A stretch of DNA of 64,000 nucleotides from Haloferax mucosum ATCC BAA-1512 (GTDB taxonomy: Archaea > Halobacteriota > Halobacteria > Halobacteriales > Haloferacaceae): assembly GCF_000337815.1 (NCBI RefSeq), contig NZ_AOLN01000001.1, positions 62,001 through 126,000 on the forward strand, written 5' to 3'. Positions 42,781-51,695 of the stretch are shown piece by piece (position 1 is the stretch's first letter; each line of letters starts with the position of its first letter). Below the pieces are notes generated by a model. It was given only the letters and a program-made list of their open reading frames with translations, was not told the origin of the DNA and did not search any database. Made by a program: the position numbers and the translations under genes.

Positions 42781-44358
42781 ATGCCGACGACCCACCTTTC
42801 CGTCCTTGGACTCGATGTCCAGCGGGTCGTCACCCCGCTCGAAACCGGCGACTTCGACGCCGACCGGGTTCGTCTGGTCCGTGACGAGGCCGACCCCGAG
42901 CAGGGTCGCGACCCGGACGAGTGTGCGGCTGGCGCTCCGCGGGCCAGTGCACACGTCGCGCAGGCCGTCTCCGAACGACTCTCGGGGCGGTTTGCAGATA
43001 TCGACGAAACACGACTCCCCTTCGACGCACCGTTCGCCGAGTTGTACGCCGCGACGACCGAGTTGCTACGCGAAGCGACGGCCGACGGCGACGTTCACGT
43101 GAACCTCGCCAGCGCGCCGCCGCAGGTCGCCGCCGCGTGTTACGCCGCACGGACCGCGCTCGTTGATAGCGGCGAGATACCCCGCGACGCGGTCGTTCTC
43201 TTGGCCGTCCCGGCAGACGACCGCCGCGACCTCGCCGCAATTGCCGACCTCCGGAGACTCGTCGGTGAGGCCGAAACAGCCGCCTCGGCACTCTCCGACT
43301 TCCGCCGCGTCGCCGATGGTCCCGCCGCCGCCGCCGTTGCGAAACCGCTTCGTCTCGCACTCGGCGACCTTCGCCACGCGCTCGCGGAGGCGAGTGGCGA
43401 GTCACACGGGCGGCGCGACAGCAGATTCACACGTGCCGCGGGTTCGAACGACGAGTCGCCGCTCGGTGCGATGACTGCCTACGTCGGCCGCGCCCGCGAG
43501 CAACTCGCGGACCTCGTCGAAGCCGACGAACCGCACCCCGACCCGTCGGATACGCGCGACCCGACCGTCGTCCTCGACGCGCTCGAATCGTGGCTCGATG
43601 CCGAGACGAAACTCCTCTCGGCGGTCGAAGAGGACCCTAACGAGCTACTCGCGCGCTTCCGCACGAGTTGCGAGGCTCGCTTCGGCAAGTTCGAAGACGA
43701 CGCGACGATATCGCTTTTCGACTCGCTCGACCGCTTCGAAGCTCACCTCGACGCGTATCTCGACGCCCGAAAGCACCTCTCGTCCGCCGCCGAGCCGGTT
43801 GCGGCGACGACCGACGAACTCGTCCAACAGGCCGAGACGGTCGAAACGCGGCTCACCGACATCGACGACCACGGACTCGTCAGCGGTGGTTCGACGCTGA
43901 CGCTCGAAAGCCACACGCTGTCGCCGCTCGGCGACCTCGAAGCGACCGTCCTTCACGTGTTGGCGACCGGCCCGCCCCGCTCGCGTCCTCGGACTCGCCG
44001 AGCAGTCGCCGCAATCCTCCGCGAGCGCGCCGAACACCACGGTATCGTCGCCGGCGCGCGCGACGAAGACTCGTGGTCGCCGTTCGAATCGTTCTGCGTG
44101 CGCGTCGCTCGAAACAACGAGGAGGGCGACCGCTTCGAAAAGCGACTGTCCAACACGCTCCGCCCGCGCCTCGATGTCGCCGTCGAAGCGCTCTGCGCGA
44201 ATGGATACGTTCGCACGCGCGAGCGCGAAACGGGCCGGGACGCGCTCGAACCGACCGACTCGGGCCACCTCTGGGCCGAGACGACCGACTGGGAGACGTT
44301 CCGAGAGACCGTCGTTGACGATGTCCTCCGCGACTGTGTCGAACGCGACCTCGATTGA
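42781..44358 (+). CDS. CARF-like sensor/regulator (HFX_2341-like family)
   Basis: 525 residues. The N-terminus (1-190) looks like a CARF domain: strand HLSVLGLDVQRVVTPL, then GDVHVNLASAPPQVAAACYAA near 100-120, the position of the N-S-G-G/T ligand motif in CARF proteins. The middle is Ala/Glu-rich and helical with coiled-coil character (ATTDELVQQAETVETRLTDI). Residues about 380-500 hold a winged-helix-like tail (LGDLEATVLHVLATGPPRS; LDVAVEALCANGYVRTRERE). That is a sensor-plus-DNA-binding plan, as in Csa3. No cas genes are present. Its ligand is unknown; cyclic nucleotides, including c-di-AMP made by DacZ, would be worth testing. Confidence 0.62.
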   Translation: MPTTHLSVLGLDVQRVVTPLETGDFDADRVRLVRDEADPEQGRDPDECAAGAPRASAHVAQAVSERLSGRFADIDETRLPFDAPFAELYAATTELLREATADGDVHVNLASAPPQVAAACYAARTALVDSGEIPRDAVVLLAVPADDRRDLAAIADLRRLVGEAETAASALSDFRRVADGPAAAAVAKPLRLALGDLRHALAEASGESHGRRDSRFTRAAGSNDESPLGAMTAYVGRAREQLADLVEADEPHPDPSDTRDPTVVLDALESWLDAETKLLSAVEEDPNELLARFRTSCEARFGKFEDDATISLFDSLDRFEAHLDAYLDARKHLSSAAEPVAATTDELVQQAETVETRLTDIDDHGLVSGGSTLTLESHTLSPLGDLEATVLHVLATGPPRSRPRTRRAVAAILRERAEHHGIVAGARDEDSWSPFESFCVRVARNNEEGDRFEKRLSNTLRPRLDVAVEALCANGYVRTRERETGRDALEPTDSGHLWAETTDWETFRETVVDDVLRDCVERDLD

Positions 44359-44375
44359 AAGCGCGCCGCACACCC

Positions 44376-44843
44376 TCACTCGCTTGTCGCGCCGCTCGCC
44401 TCGGCTTCGACGAACTCGACTGCTTCCACTGCCGTCTCACAGGATTTGAATCGGTCGAGCGACCCGACTTGTTGCGTTCTGAGACCGGCGATTGGCCGGT
44501 CGAATACGCGTCCGAAGCCGATTTCGGAGAGCGTCCCGCCCGCTCCGTCGATGGCGACGACGGCGTCGCCATTCAGCACGACGAGCGCGTTTCTCGCGTG
44601 TCCGAGTCCGGTCACGATAGCGTGGTCGATGAACTCGTTGGCGTCGGCGCGGTCTTCTCCGGGGAGGATACCGAACGTCGTGCCACCGGCGTCTTTCGCG
44701 CCGCGACACGCGGCTTCCATCACGCCGCCGAGACCGCCGCAAACGACTGTGTGACCGCGCTGTGCCAGTTCTCGGCCGACGGTTTCTGCGAGCGATTCGA
44801 CCGGTTCGGAAACGACGCCGCCGCCGATGACGCTCACGCGCAC
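44376..44843 (-). CDS. LOG-family / TIGR00725-like Rossmann protein
   Basis: 155 residues: RVSVIGGGVVSEPVESLAET at the start, HTVVCGGLGGVMEAACRGAK (the LOG PGGxGTxxE-like region), then ATVTGLGHARNALVVLNG-like and VAIDGAGGTLSEIGFGRVFD. Related proteins are nucleotide-sugar or cytokinin riboside hydrolase folds. GTG 44843 places the Rossmann strand at the N-terminus as usual; the frame remains open upstream to 45155 and could extend the protein. It ends 17 bp from the CARF-like gene, convergently. Confidence 0.72.
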   Translation of the reverse strand: MRVSVIGGGVVSEPVESLAETVGRELAQRGHTVVCGGLGGVMEAACRGAKDAGGTTFGILPGEDRADANEFIDHAIVTGLGHARNALVVLNGDAVVAIDGAGGTLSEIGFGRVFDRPIAGLRTQQVGSLDRFKSCETAVEAVEFVEAEASGATSE

Positions 44844-45024
44844 GTGAAAGACACCTCGTTCGGCGGCTTCGACGCTCCGCGTGACAGTTCTGACTTCTCC
44901 TGTGACTGTTTCGATTCCGTGTACGACGCCGATTCGCCTCGTCGCATACGGTCCGTATCGACCGGCGTCTCCGTAAGTGGGGGCGATTCGACTGGGCGGC
45001 TCGGAGTCGGCGGGAGAATCCGCG

Positions 45025-45144
45025 TCAGAATTCGTCTGTTCGCTGTGCGTCGTCGAGGGGAGAGACCGGCTCCCACGTGGCACATGCACGCATCGTCTCG
45101 GCCATCGACGAGAAATCTGCCGTCTGCTTGTGAATACTTGGCAT
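45025..45144 (-). CDS. Small protein (39 aa)
   Basis: Short frame starting MPSIHKQTADFSSMAETMR, rich in polar residues, ending DDAQRTDEF. A TATA-like AACTATTTA lies on the minus strand about 28-34 nt above the ATG (45172-45179), and the transcript would be leaderless and continue into the LOG-family gene. The TGA at 45025 falls where the next frame becomes coding-like, so a frameshifted longer protein cannot be excluded. Confidence 0.45.
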   Translation of the reverse strand: MPSIHKQTADFSSMAETMRACATWEPVSPLDDAQRTDEF

Positions 45145-45325
45145 GACGTATTCAATCACGGGTGCATTCACTAAATAGTTTGCCGGGGTAGAACCGTATA
45201 TTTCACATATTAGATTGCAATCTATTGTGGCATATATTGTCTTTTGGCGACTGGTGGGATGTAGCCGCCGACACAGTATCACCGAGAGCGCAACGCTTAG
45301 TCTCCCGGCGACAGGAGTAGTCTCT

Positions 45326-46159
45326 ATGACAGTCAGCGACTGGAGTGACTGGCTTCCGCGGGCGGTCGAATCGGCCGACCCCGAGACGGTTGCCATCTGG
45401 TATCTGGGTTGCAACGGCTTCGTACTCAAAGGAAGCGAGGGAACGACGGTGTTCATCGACCCGTACGTGGGACTCGGCGACCCGCCGCGGACGGTTCGGA
45501 TGGTTCCCGTCCCCTTCGACCCCGAAGACGTGACCGAGGCTGACGCCGTTCTCGCCACCCACGAACACACCGACCACGTCCACGGCCCGAGCCAAGCGCC
45601 CATCCTCGAACACACCGGCGCGACGTTCGTCGCCCCCGACGATTCGCTTTCTGTCGCCTTCGACGACGAGGCGTGGCTGGACGACTACGACCTCTCCGAA
45701 GACCAGTTCGAGGAGGTTATGGAGGGTGACACCATCGAAATCGGTGAGTTCACGATTCACGTCGAACCCGCCTACGACCCCGACGCGACCCATCCCGTCT
45801 CGTACGTCTTCGAGCACGATTCGGGCACATTCTTCCACGGCGGCGACACCAAGCCGTCCGACGAGTTCGACGCCCTCGGCGACCGCTACGACATCGACCT
45901 CGGCGTCCTCGCATTCGGGACTGTCGCCAACATCGCGGACAAAGAGACCGGTGAACCCGTCCGAACGAAGTGGTACAACGACGAAAATCAGGTCATCGAG
46001 GCCGCGAACGACCTCGACTTCGACCGATTGCTCCCGTCTCACTGGGACATGTGGAAGGGTATGACCTCGGACCCGAAGGTGCTCCATCACCACGCAAAGA
46101 GCTTCGACGCCCCGCGCTCGCTCGAACTCGTCGAAATCGGCGACCGCGTCGATTTGTAG
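45326..46159 (+). CDS. UlaG-like metallo-beta-lactamase-fold hydrolase
   Basis: 277 residues. Metal ligands in THEHTDHVHGPS (HxHxDH), GTFFHGGDTKPSD and LPSHWDMWKG. N-terminal strand VAIWYLGCNGFVLKGSEGTT, then IDPYVGLGDPPR. UlaG-type proteins open lactones such as ascorbate 6-phosphate; the archaeal substrate is unknown. ATG 45326 is preferred to upstream codons because the fold starts within 20 residues. Separate transcription unit, with an AT-rich, promoter-like leader (45170-45240) shared with the divergent small gene. Confidence 0.82.
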   Translation: MTVSDWSDWLPRAVESADPETVAIWYLGCNGFVLKGSEGTTVFIDPYVGLGDPPRTVRMVPVPFDPEDVTEADAVLATHEHTDHVHGPSQAPILEHTGATFVAPDDSLSVAFDDEAWLDDYDLSEDQFEEVMEGDTIEIGEFTIHVEPAYDPDATHPVSYVFEHDSGTFFHGGDTKPSDEFDALGDRYDIDLGVLAFGTVANIADKETGEPVRTKWYNDENQVIEAANDLDFDRLLPSHWDMWKGMTSDPKVLHHHAKSFDAPRSLELVEIGDRVDL

Positions 46160-46337
46160 TCGGCCGCATCGATTCGGTCGGGTCCGGCGTCTCTCGATTT
46201 TTGTTCACTCCTGTCGCTTTCACTCGGAACTACCGCGCTCTCCGTCACGCTCGCCGACCAATCTCGTCTTCTGAGGGTCACGAACTCTGACCGTCGAATC
46301 GACAGACGGCGACGACTCGGGGGCAACTCCCCGGTTG

Positions 46338-46345
46338 TTTTATAA
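46338..46345 (+). promoter_or_regulatory. TATA-like box of the coiled-coil gene
   Basis: TTTTATAA centred about 27 nt before ATG 46369. It overlaps an earlier ATG (46345), so the later ATG must be the start of a leaderless message. Confidence 0.6.
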
Positions 46346-46368
46346 TGGATGTCGGGAAAGTGGCGGCC

Positions 46369-48489
46369 ATGAGCCGCGAGTCCGAAGGGGTTACATCAGT
46401 CTCGGACGGCGAGGTTACGGTCGAAAAAACCTTCGCCGCCGACGAGTTCCCTGTCCCCGCGATCAAGTTCGTCATCAACTCGTCGAAAGACGAACCGACC
46501 CGAATCCGAGTTATCGACCGTATCCCCGAGTCGTTCCCGATGGAGAGCGTGGGATTCCACCCCGACTTCGAGAGCGACAACTGGACCGCTTACAAGGACC
46601 ACCGCGTCGAGTACGAGCGGACGCTCGACCCCGGTGAAGAACTCGTGACGGTGTACGGCATCCGAATCACCGACGGCCAAGACCGCACCGAATTCCTCGA
46701 AGAGCCGACCCTCGAACGGATTCCCGCCGATGGCGGCATCGACCCCGAAGACATCGACGATATCCTCGGGGAAGACCGCAGTCAACTGGTACGCGACGTA
46801 CTCGCCGGCGACCGGAAGCCGGTGGAAGCCGACGCGGACACAAACGCTGGCGCTGACGCGAGCGCCGCCGATGACGTGGGGGAAGTCATCGACGCCGAAG
46901 CGGGCGCTTCGACGGACAACACGCCGACCGACGACGACCTCGCGGCGGCCTTCGAAGCTGACGATGGGAGAGAAACAACTGCGGCGGCCGACGAGACGCG
47001 CGGCGAGTCGGTGACTGACGCCGACGAACCAGTCTCTCACCCGTCGTCCGACGCGGAGGTTCTCGACGACGCGGCCGACGGTCGAGACGTCGAGTCCACC
47101 GACGTCGACTCCACCGCCGAATCCGACGCAGAACCCGAGACGAGACCCGACCCAGAACCGCGGGCGGTGACCACCGACACGACCCCGGCCGTGACCGCTC
47201 ACCTCGAAGACCCGGATGTAGACGACAACGCGGATTCAGCCCACGAGGTAACGGAGTCAGACGACGACGAAGCAGATTCAAACGACGAGACCGCAGACAC
47301 CGAGGCTGTCGAGTCGGGTGCAGACGATAGCACCGACGCTGACTCCGACACCAGTGGCAGTACCAGTACCAACACCAGTACGACACCTACGACCGACACC
47401 GGTACCGTATCCGCGGCCGCGGAGGGCGGACTCGTCTCCGCTCTCGCGGCCGAAATACGCGCTGGAACGGCCGACGAGTCGGACCTCGACGTGGTTCGTG
47501 AGGCGGTCGATGTCGAGACGCGTCGGAGCACCGACGTTCGTATCCGCCGCCTCCAATCGCAGATGGAAGACCTCGAAGCGTACTCCGACGCGCTCGCCGA
47601 GTTCATCGACGAGGAGGGGACCGGCGAGGAGCTGGTCTCCGAGTTCCGCGCCGAGATGGACGCCTTCCGAGCGGACCTCGATGCGCTCGACACGGTGGTC
47701 GAAGACACGGTCGAATCCGTCGACGACGCGACGTCGCGTCTCGACGCGGCTGAAGAGACGATTGCCGCGGTTGACGAACGGAGCGAGCGTGTCTCTTCGA
47801 CCGTCGCCAACGCTCAAAGCCACCTCGACGACCACGGCGACCGTCTCGAATCGCTCTCGTCGGACGTCCATTCGGCGACCGACCGACTGGAGAGTCACGC
47901 CGGGCGACTCGATGCGCACGGCGAGCAGTTCGAACAGTACGACGAGCGGTTGGAGAGCCACGATGCGCGATTCGACGACCACGACGAACGGCTGGACGAG
48001 TACGACGAGACGTTCGAGCGCTACGACGAGCGCCTCGAAGACGCCTCGCGCAACATCCAAGCCGGGTCGGCCCGCCTCGACAGCATCGAATCGACGCTCT
48101 CCGAGCGGGAAGCCGAATTCGACACCGTCAACGAACGACTCGACAGCCTCTCGACTCGACTCGACGAGGCGGCCGAGCGACTCGAAGGCGTCGAACGAGA
48201 CACGTCCAACGCACAGGACACCGCGGCGACGCTCCACGACGAAGTGGGCGAAATCAGAGAGGACATCGCCTCCCTCGACGGCGACATCGTCGATACGAAG
48301 CAGTCGATTGATTCTCGCCTGTCGGACGTTCAAGAGCGCATCGAAGACGTTGCGACCGGCGACGACCTCGATGCCCTGCGCGACGACATCGACGACCTGA
48401 ACGAGACTGTCGCCGAACTCGAAACCTTCCGCGAGCGACTCGCCGGCGCGTTCGGGACCGGCATGGGCGGCGCTCCCGAAGACGAATAA
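46369..48489 (+). CDS. Large acidic coiled-coil protein
   Basis: 706 residues. N-terminal domain (1-140) is beta-rich and ordered (TVEKTFAADEFPVPAIKFVI; VSKDEPTRIRVIDRIPESF-like strands). Residues about 150-350 are a low-complexity Asp/Glu/Thr/Ala linker. Residues about 365-690 form a long coiled coil with an exact seven-residue period: DERLESH DARFDDH DERLDEY DETFERY DERLEDA. No ATPase motif, no TM helix. Shape suggests a structural scaffold, tether or chromosome/cytoskeleton-linked protein; function unknown. The final residues are FGTGMGGAPEDE. Confidence 0.75.
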   Translation: MSRESEGVTSVSDGEVTVEKTFAADEFPVPAIKFVINSSKDEPTRIRVIDRIPESFPMESVGFHPDFESDNWTAYKDHRVEYERTLDPGEELVTVYGIRITDGQDRTEFLEEPTLERIPADGGIDPEDIDDILGEDRSQLVRDVLAGDRKPVEADADTNAGADASAADDVGEVIDAEAGASTDNTPTDDDLAAAFEADDGRETTAAADETRGESVTDADEPVSHPSSDAEVLDDAADGRDVESTDVDSTAESDAEPETRPDPEPRAVTTDTTPAVTAHLEDPDVDDNADSAHEVTESDDDEADSNDETADTEAVESGADDSTDADSDTSGSTSTNTSTTPTTDTGTVSAAAEGGLVSALAAEIRAGTADESDLDVVREAVDVETRRSTDVRIRRLQSQMEDLEAYSDALAEFIDEEGTGEELVSEFRAEMDAFRADLDALDTVVEDTVESVDDATSRLDAAEETIAAVDERSERVSSTVANAQSHLDDHGDRLESLSSDVHSATDRLESHAGRLDAHGEQFEQYDERLESHDARFDDHDERLDEYDETFERYDERLEDASRNIQAGSARLDSIESTLSEREAEFDTVNERLDSLSTRLDEAAERLEGVERDTSNAQDTAATLHDEVGEIREDIASLDGDIVDTKQSIDSRLSDVQERIEDVATGDDLDALRDDIDDLNETVAELETFRERLAGAFGTGMGGAPEDE

Positions 48490-48570
48490 CGGACCGTCTC
48501 ACGGTTTCGAACCGACACAGCGTTTTCCCGAAGCGCAACCTGTTTAGCGGGCCACCACATCCATCCGGTG

Positions 48571-49467
48571 ATGACACAGACGGTGCGCGTCGCCGTTCCG
48601 CGGAAGGGTCGCCCCCTCGAAGCGGTGCTCGAACGGTTCGCCACGACCGAGAGCATCGCTCAGGTGGCAGACGACATCACCTCGACACTCCGATTCGAGA
48701 AGTCGGTCACGAAGGCCCATACCCATCCGGAACACGACGTGTACGAGCGCCTCGCGGAATACAGCGACCTCGCGGACCCGACTGCGCCGGAGTACACGCT
48801 CCTGCGCGACGACCGCGACGGGATGCCGCGGCGCATCGTCTTCGACAGCGTTGTCTTCGAACTCGACGGCGTGAATATCCACCTCGTCGGCCGCGAAGAG
48901 CCGTTTCGCGCCCTCCGAACACACGAGTTCGGGCTCGGATTCGACAGCGCCGACCTCGTACTCGAAGAGGTCGTCAAACTCCAGCCCGACGGACTCGGCA
49001 GTATCGACGACGTAAACTCCCGAATCGACCCGATGGACACCGACGTTCGGGTCGTCTCCGGACTCGGTGATACGGTCTACCACACGCTCATGGCCGACCC
49101 CGAAATTCTCCCGCCGGGTGCGGACCTCGACCGCGATTTCGTCGCGGACTACGCGGGCGACCTGTGTATCTCGCCCCGCTACGAGCGTCTCGTCGAAGCG
49201 GTTCTCGGGACCCGGTGTCTCGACGACGTGACGTTCGCGTACCCCAACGGCGCGCCCGAAGAAGAGGCCGCAATCGCGGACGCCGGTCTCGGTGTGTACC
49301 TCACGATGACGGGTTCGACCGCGCGCGAACACGGATTGGTTCTCGGCGAACATCTCTTCCCGAGCGAGACCGTCCTGATGGAGAACGTCGCGGAAGCGAC
49401 GCCCGCCGCCGAGACGGTCAAGCGAGCGATTTCGTCGCCGGACATAGAGACCGCACTGACGGTCTAA
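48571..49467 (+). CDS. Conserved-looking protein with HisG-like start
   Basis: 298 residues. The first strand TVRVAVPRKGRPLEAVLERF resembles the opening of HisG-type ATP phosphoribosyltransferases (periplasmic-binding fold). A later segment has ETVLMENVAEATPAAETVKR. However the HisG catalytic and PRPP-site motifs (E-x-x-D-x-T-x-T-G-x-T) are not clear, and LGLGVYLTMTGSTAREHGLV is the nearest match. I therefore do not call it hisG. Soluble, 81 bp after the coiled-coil gene, same strand. Confidence 0.6.
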   Translation: MTQTVRVAVPRKGRPLEAVLERFATTESIAQVADDITSTLRFEKSVTKAHTHPEHDVYERLAEYSDLADPTAPEYTLLRDDRDGMPRRIVFDSVVFELDGVNIHLVGREEPFRALRTHEFGLGFDSADLVLEEVVKLQPDGLGSIDDVNSRIDPMDTDVRVVSGLGDTVYHTLMADPEILPPGADLDRDFVADYAGDLCISPRYERLVEAVLGTRCLDDVTFAYPNGAPEEEAAIADAGLGVYLTMTGSTAREHGLVLGEHLFPSETVLMENVAEATPAAETVKRAISSPDIETALTV

Positions 49468-49688
49468 TCGGGTCGGTGGAACGACAGGAACCGGACGGCT
49501 GTCGTTTCATTTTCATTCATATTTTCATCCATCTCGTTCCGCCTCGGTATCGCGTCGAGCAGTGCGTCTATCGGTTCGAAAACACGGCTCGGGGATGGAA
49601 GCCACGCGCGGAGTGGTTCGCCACTGTAAAAAAGTGAGTCTGGAACGACGGGGGGACCACCCGCGGTTCGGAGACGATGGGTGTGGCG

Positions 49689-50627
49689 TTATTGCGATGT
49701 GTTCGTCTCGTTGCCTTCGATGTCGCCGCAGTACATGAGCGTCGAAATCGTCGTCGCCTTGATGTCGCCGTTGGCCGCGAGCGAGATGGTCGTCGTAGAG
49801 GCGTTGCAGTCGAAGTTCGACGCGTCGATATCGACCGATTTAGAGACGGTCTCGCCGTCATCGCCGACGCCGCGTTCGACCGTTGCGACGAAGTCGCGGG
49901 CTTCGGTCAGCGCCACGTCGAGACGCGCACCCGGTTTCAGTTGGTACGTCCCGCCGAAGGCGACGGTTTCGTCGGTCGTTTCGAGCGAGAGCGAAACCGA
50001 CTCTTGTTCGTCACCGGGGTTCGACACCGACACAGCGTGCGGTTTGGTCGTGTCGTCCGGCAACGAGCCGTCACCGACCGAGACGGACACTGCGTCTTCA
50101 GCTGAGACGACCGGCGGCTGGCAGGCCATCCGCGTCGAGCCGCCGCCGACCGAAATCTCGCCATCGCCGGGCGAAAACGCCGTCCACGACTCGTTGCAGT
50201 CGAAGTTCTCGGGCGTAATCGTCTCGGTCGTCGTCGTCTCCGCGCGCACGTCGGTGACGGACACGTCGTACTCGGCGGGCAGTCGGAGGGCGACGGCGAC
50301 GGTGGCGTCGGTCTGGAGTTCGTAGGTTTCGACGTGCCCGTCCCCGAGCGCGGGCGACACTGCTAGCTTGGCAATCCACGGTTCTTCACCGGGGTTGGTG
50401 AGTCGAACGTGGTGCGGTTTGAGCATCCCGCCGGTGTTCGTGGGTGCCTCGCCGACGACCGCGCTGAGGAGCTCCCCGGTCTCGACGGTGACTGCATCGA
50501 CGGGTTCCGGTGTCGGCTCCGGCGTCGAATCGTCGTCGCCGCCGTCGTCGTTTGCGCTTGCGGTACAGCCTGCGAGTGTCGCCGCGAGACCGGAGCCGGC
50601 CGCGGCGAGGAGGGTTCTTCGTTGCAC
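49689..50627 (-). CDS. Tat-exported lipoprotein, beta-sandwich type
   Basis: 312 residues. N-terminus MQRRTLLAAAGSGLAATLAG: twin arginine at 3-4 and lipobox LAGC with the acyl Cys at 21, so it is exported folded and anchored by lipid. The linker is Asp/Pro/Glu-rich (NDDGGDDDSTPEPTPEPVD). Two repeated beta modules follow, each with a free Cys (ENFDCNESWTAFS; SNFDCNASTTTIS) and a strand ending in TLMYCGD or RMACQPP, so disulfides inside each repeat are likely. Extracellular role unknown; 42 bp after the HTH gene and probably cotranscribed. Confidence 0.78.
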   Translation of the reverse strand: MQRRTLLAAAGSGLAATLAGCTASANDDGGDDDSTPEPTPEPVDAVTVETGELLSAVVGEAPTNTGGMLKPHHVRLTNPGEEPWIAKLAVSPALGDGHVETYELQTDATVAVALRLPAEYDVSVTDVRAETTTTETITPENFDCNESWTAFSPGDGEISVGGGSTRMACQPPVVSAEDAVSVSVGDGSLPDDTTKPHAVSVSNPGDEQESVSLSLETTDETVAFGGTYQLKPGARLDVALTEARDFVATVERGVGDDGETVSKSVDIDASNFDCNASTTTISLAANGDIKATTISTLMYCGDIEGNETNTSQ

Positions 50628-50669
50628 ATACTTCCCAACGAACGGGGATATCTTTAGGCTCTGTAAGAC

Positions 50670-51281
50670 TCAAGCGCGCCTTTGAGTCCACACGACTGCG
50701 ACGCTGACGAGGAGCGTCAGCACCACGCCGACGACAAGCACGAGCGCGCCCGGTCCGTCGAGGTAACTGGCGAGGAACGCGGGTACGACGGTGTCTGGCG
50801 ATTGCGGCGCGTTGGCGACGCGGACACGCGGTCGTCGCTGGGTCCAAAGCGCCTGTACGAGGAGGCTCCCGACCAGCGTCGCTCCGACGCCGGTAACGAG
50901 CGTCCGAAGCCCCGACGCCAGTCGCGGCTTGGTTCGTTCCGCACCGGCGAAGAGAACGACGGCCGAACTGGTCGGCCCGTAGACCGCCATCTCTCGGCCC
51001 TGCGCGGAGACCCACGTCGTCACCGGTTCGACGAGGTCGGCATCGACCAACCGGTCGAGATGATAGCTGACGGTCTGGACGGTCGTATCGAGCGCGTCTG
51101 CCAACTCCGATGCGGGACGCGGGTCGTCGTACACGGCGGCGAGAAGTTGTCTCGCGGTCGCAGACGACAGCGCAGAGAGTACGTCGTCGGCCGCCGGGTC
51201 GTCGAGCGCGACGAGGTTCGGCGCTAACTCTCTGTCTCGAACCGATTCGGCGGACGGTTTTAACGGAAGCAACGAACTCAC
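50670..51281 (-). CDS. ArsR-like winged-helix regulator with two membrane helices
   Basis: 203 residues. wHTH at about 25-100: DVLSALSSATARQLLAAVYD, PASELADALDTTVQTVSYHL, VTTWVSAQGREMAVYGP wing. Then two C-terminal TM helices (GLRTLVTGVGATLVGSLLVQ; PGALVLVVGVVLTLLVSVAV), so DNA binding is tied to the membrane. GTG 51281 is likely, with a TATA-like CTCTTTATCC about 32 nt upstream; an ATG farther up would include the promoter. It is followed by the lipoprotein gene 42 bp later, which it may regulate. Confidence 0.72.
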   Translation of the reverse strand: MSSLLPLKPSAESVRDRELAPNLVALDDPAADDVLSALSSATARQLLAAVYDDPRPASELADALDTTVQTVSYHLDRLVDADLVEPVTTWVSAQGREMAVYGPTSSAVVLFAGAERTKPRLASGLRTLVTGVGATLVGSLLVQALWTQRRPRVRVANAPQSPDTVVPAFLASYLDGPGALVLVVGVVLTLLVSVAVVWTQRRA

Positions 51282-51313
51282 GGTCTCGGGTGTCGTTACC
51301 GCTCCGGGGATAA

Positions 51314-51669
51314 AGAGGCGAGTATGAGTCAAAGAGCGACTTGAGTCCACCCCACAGGCTGACAGACGACAAGTTCGAGTCGAAGTTCGTCCAGTCAATG
51401 ACTGACCACGAACTCGGAAGCGAACTTCGAGCCGTCCAAAACGACCGCGTCAGCGACGTGGGCGCATCGTATCAGGGACCGGTTGTGTGACTGTCACAAC
51501 ACGAACTGGACGCAGAGGGCCTCTCGCCCGACGTTCTCACCGAAGACGAGCGACTCGACCGCCAGCGAGTCGCCAATATCGTCACGGGCGAGTGCCAACT
51601 GCACACCGCTTTCGCTCCCGCTGAACTATTCGTGGCCGGTAGACTTTTAACTTTTAGGCTGGCCTAAAT
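51314..51669 (+). pseudogene. Coding remnant with in-frame stop
   Basis: The frame is closed by TAA at 51311. From 51314 it carries clean haloarchaeal coding character: FVQSMTDHELGSELRAVQND, RVSDVGASYQGPVV, an in-frame TGA at 51488-51490, then LSQHELDAEGLSPDVLTEDE and ANIVTGECQLHTAFAPAELF. The same frame continues on both sides of the TGA, so a single gene appears to have been broken. No start codon is present at the 5' side. I do not recognise the family. It lies directly before the first metal-box promoter. Confidence 0.5.
51652..51669. promoter_or_regulatory. Metal-repressor operator 1 (rraA-like gene)
   Basis: TTTTAGGCTGGCCTAAAT, palindromic in 17 of 18 positions, starting 44 nt before the ATG at 51696. 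Same motif at 52590, 56252, 56511 and 60366. Form matches DtxR/IdeR-type operators. Confidence 0.8.
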
Positions 51670-51695
51670 TAATATCGAGTTATGAGGATGAGACG

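Noticed and set aside
48571-49467. HisG (ATP phosphoribosyltransferase)
   Set aside because: Only the first strand resembles HisG; the PRPP-binding motif is not convincing and no other his genes are nearby.
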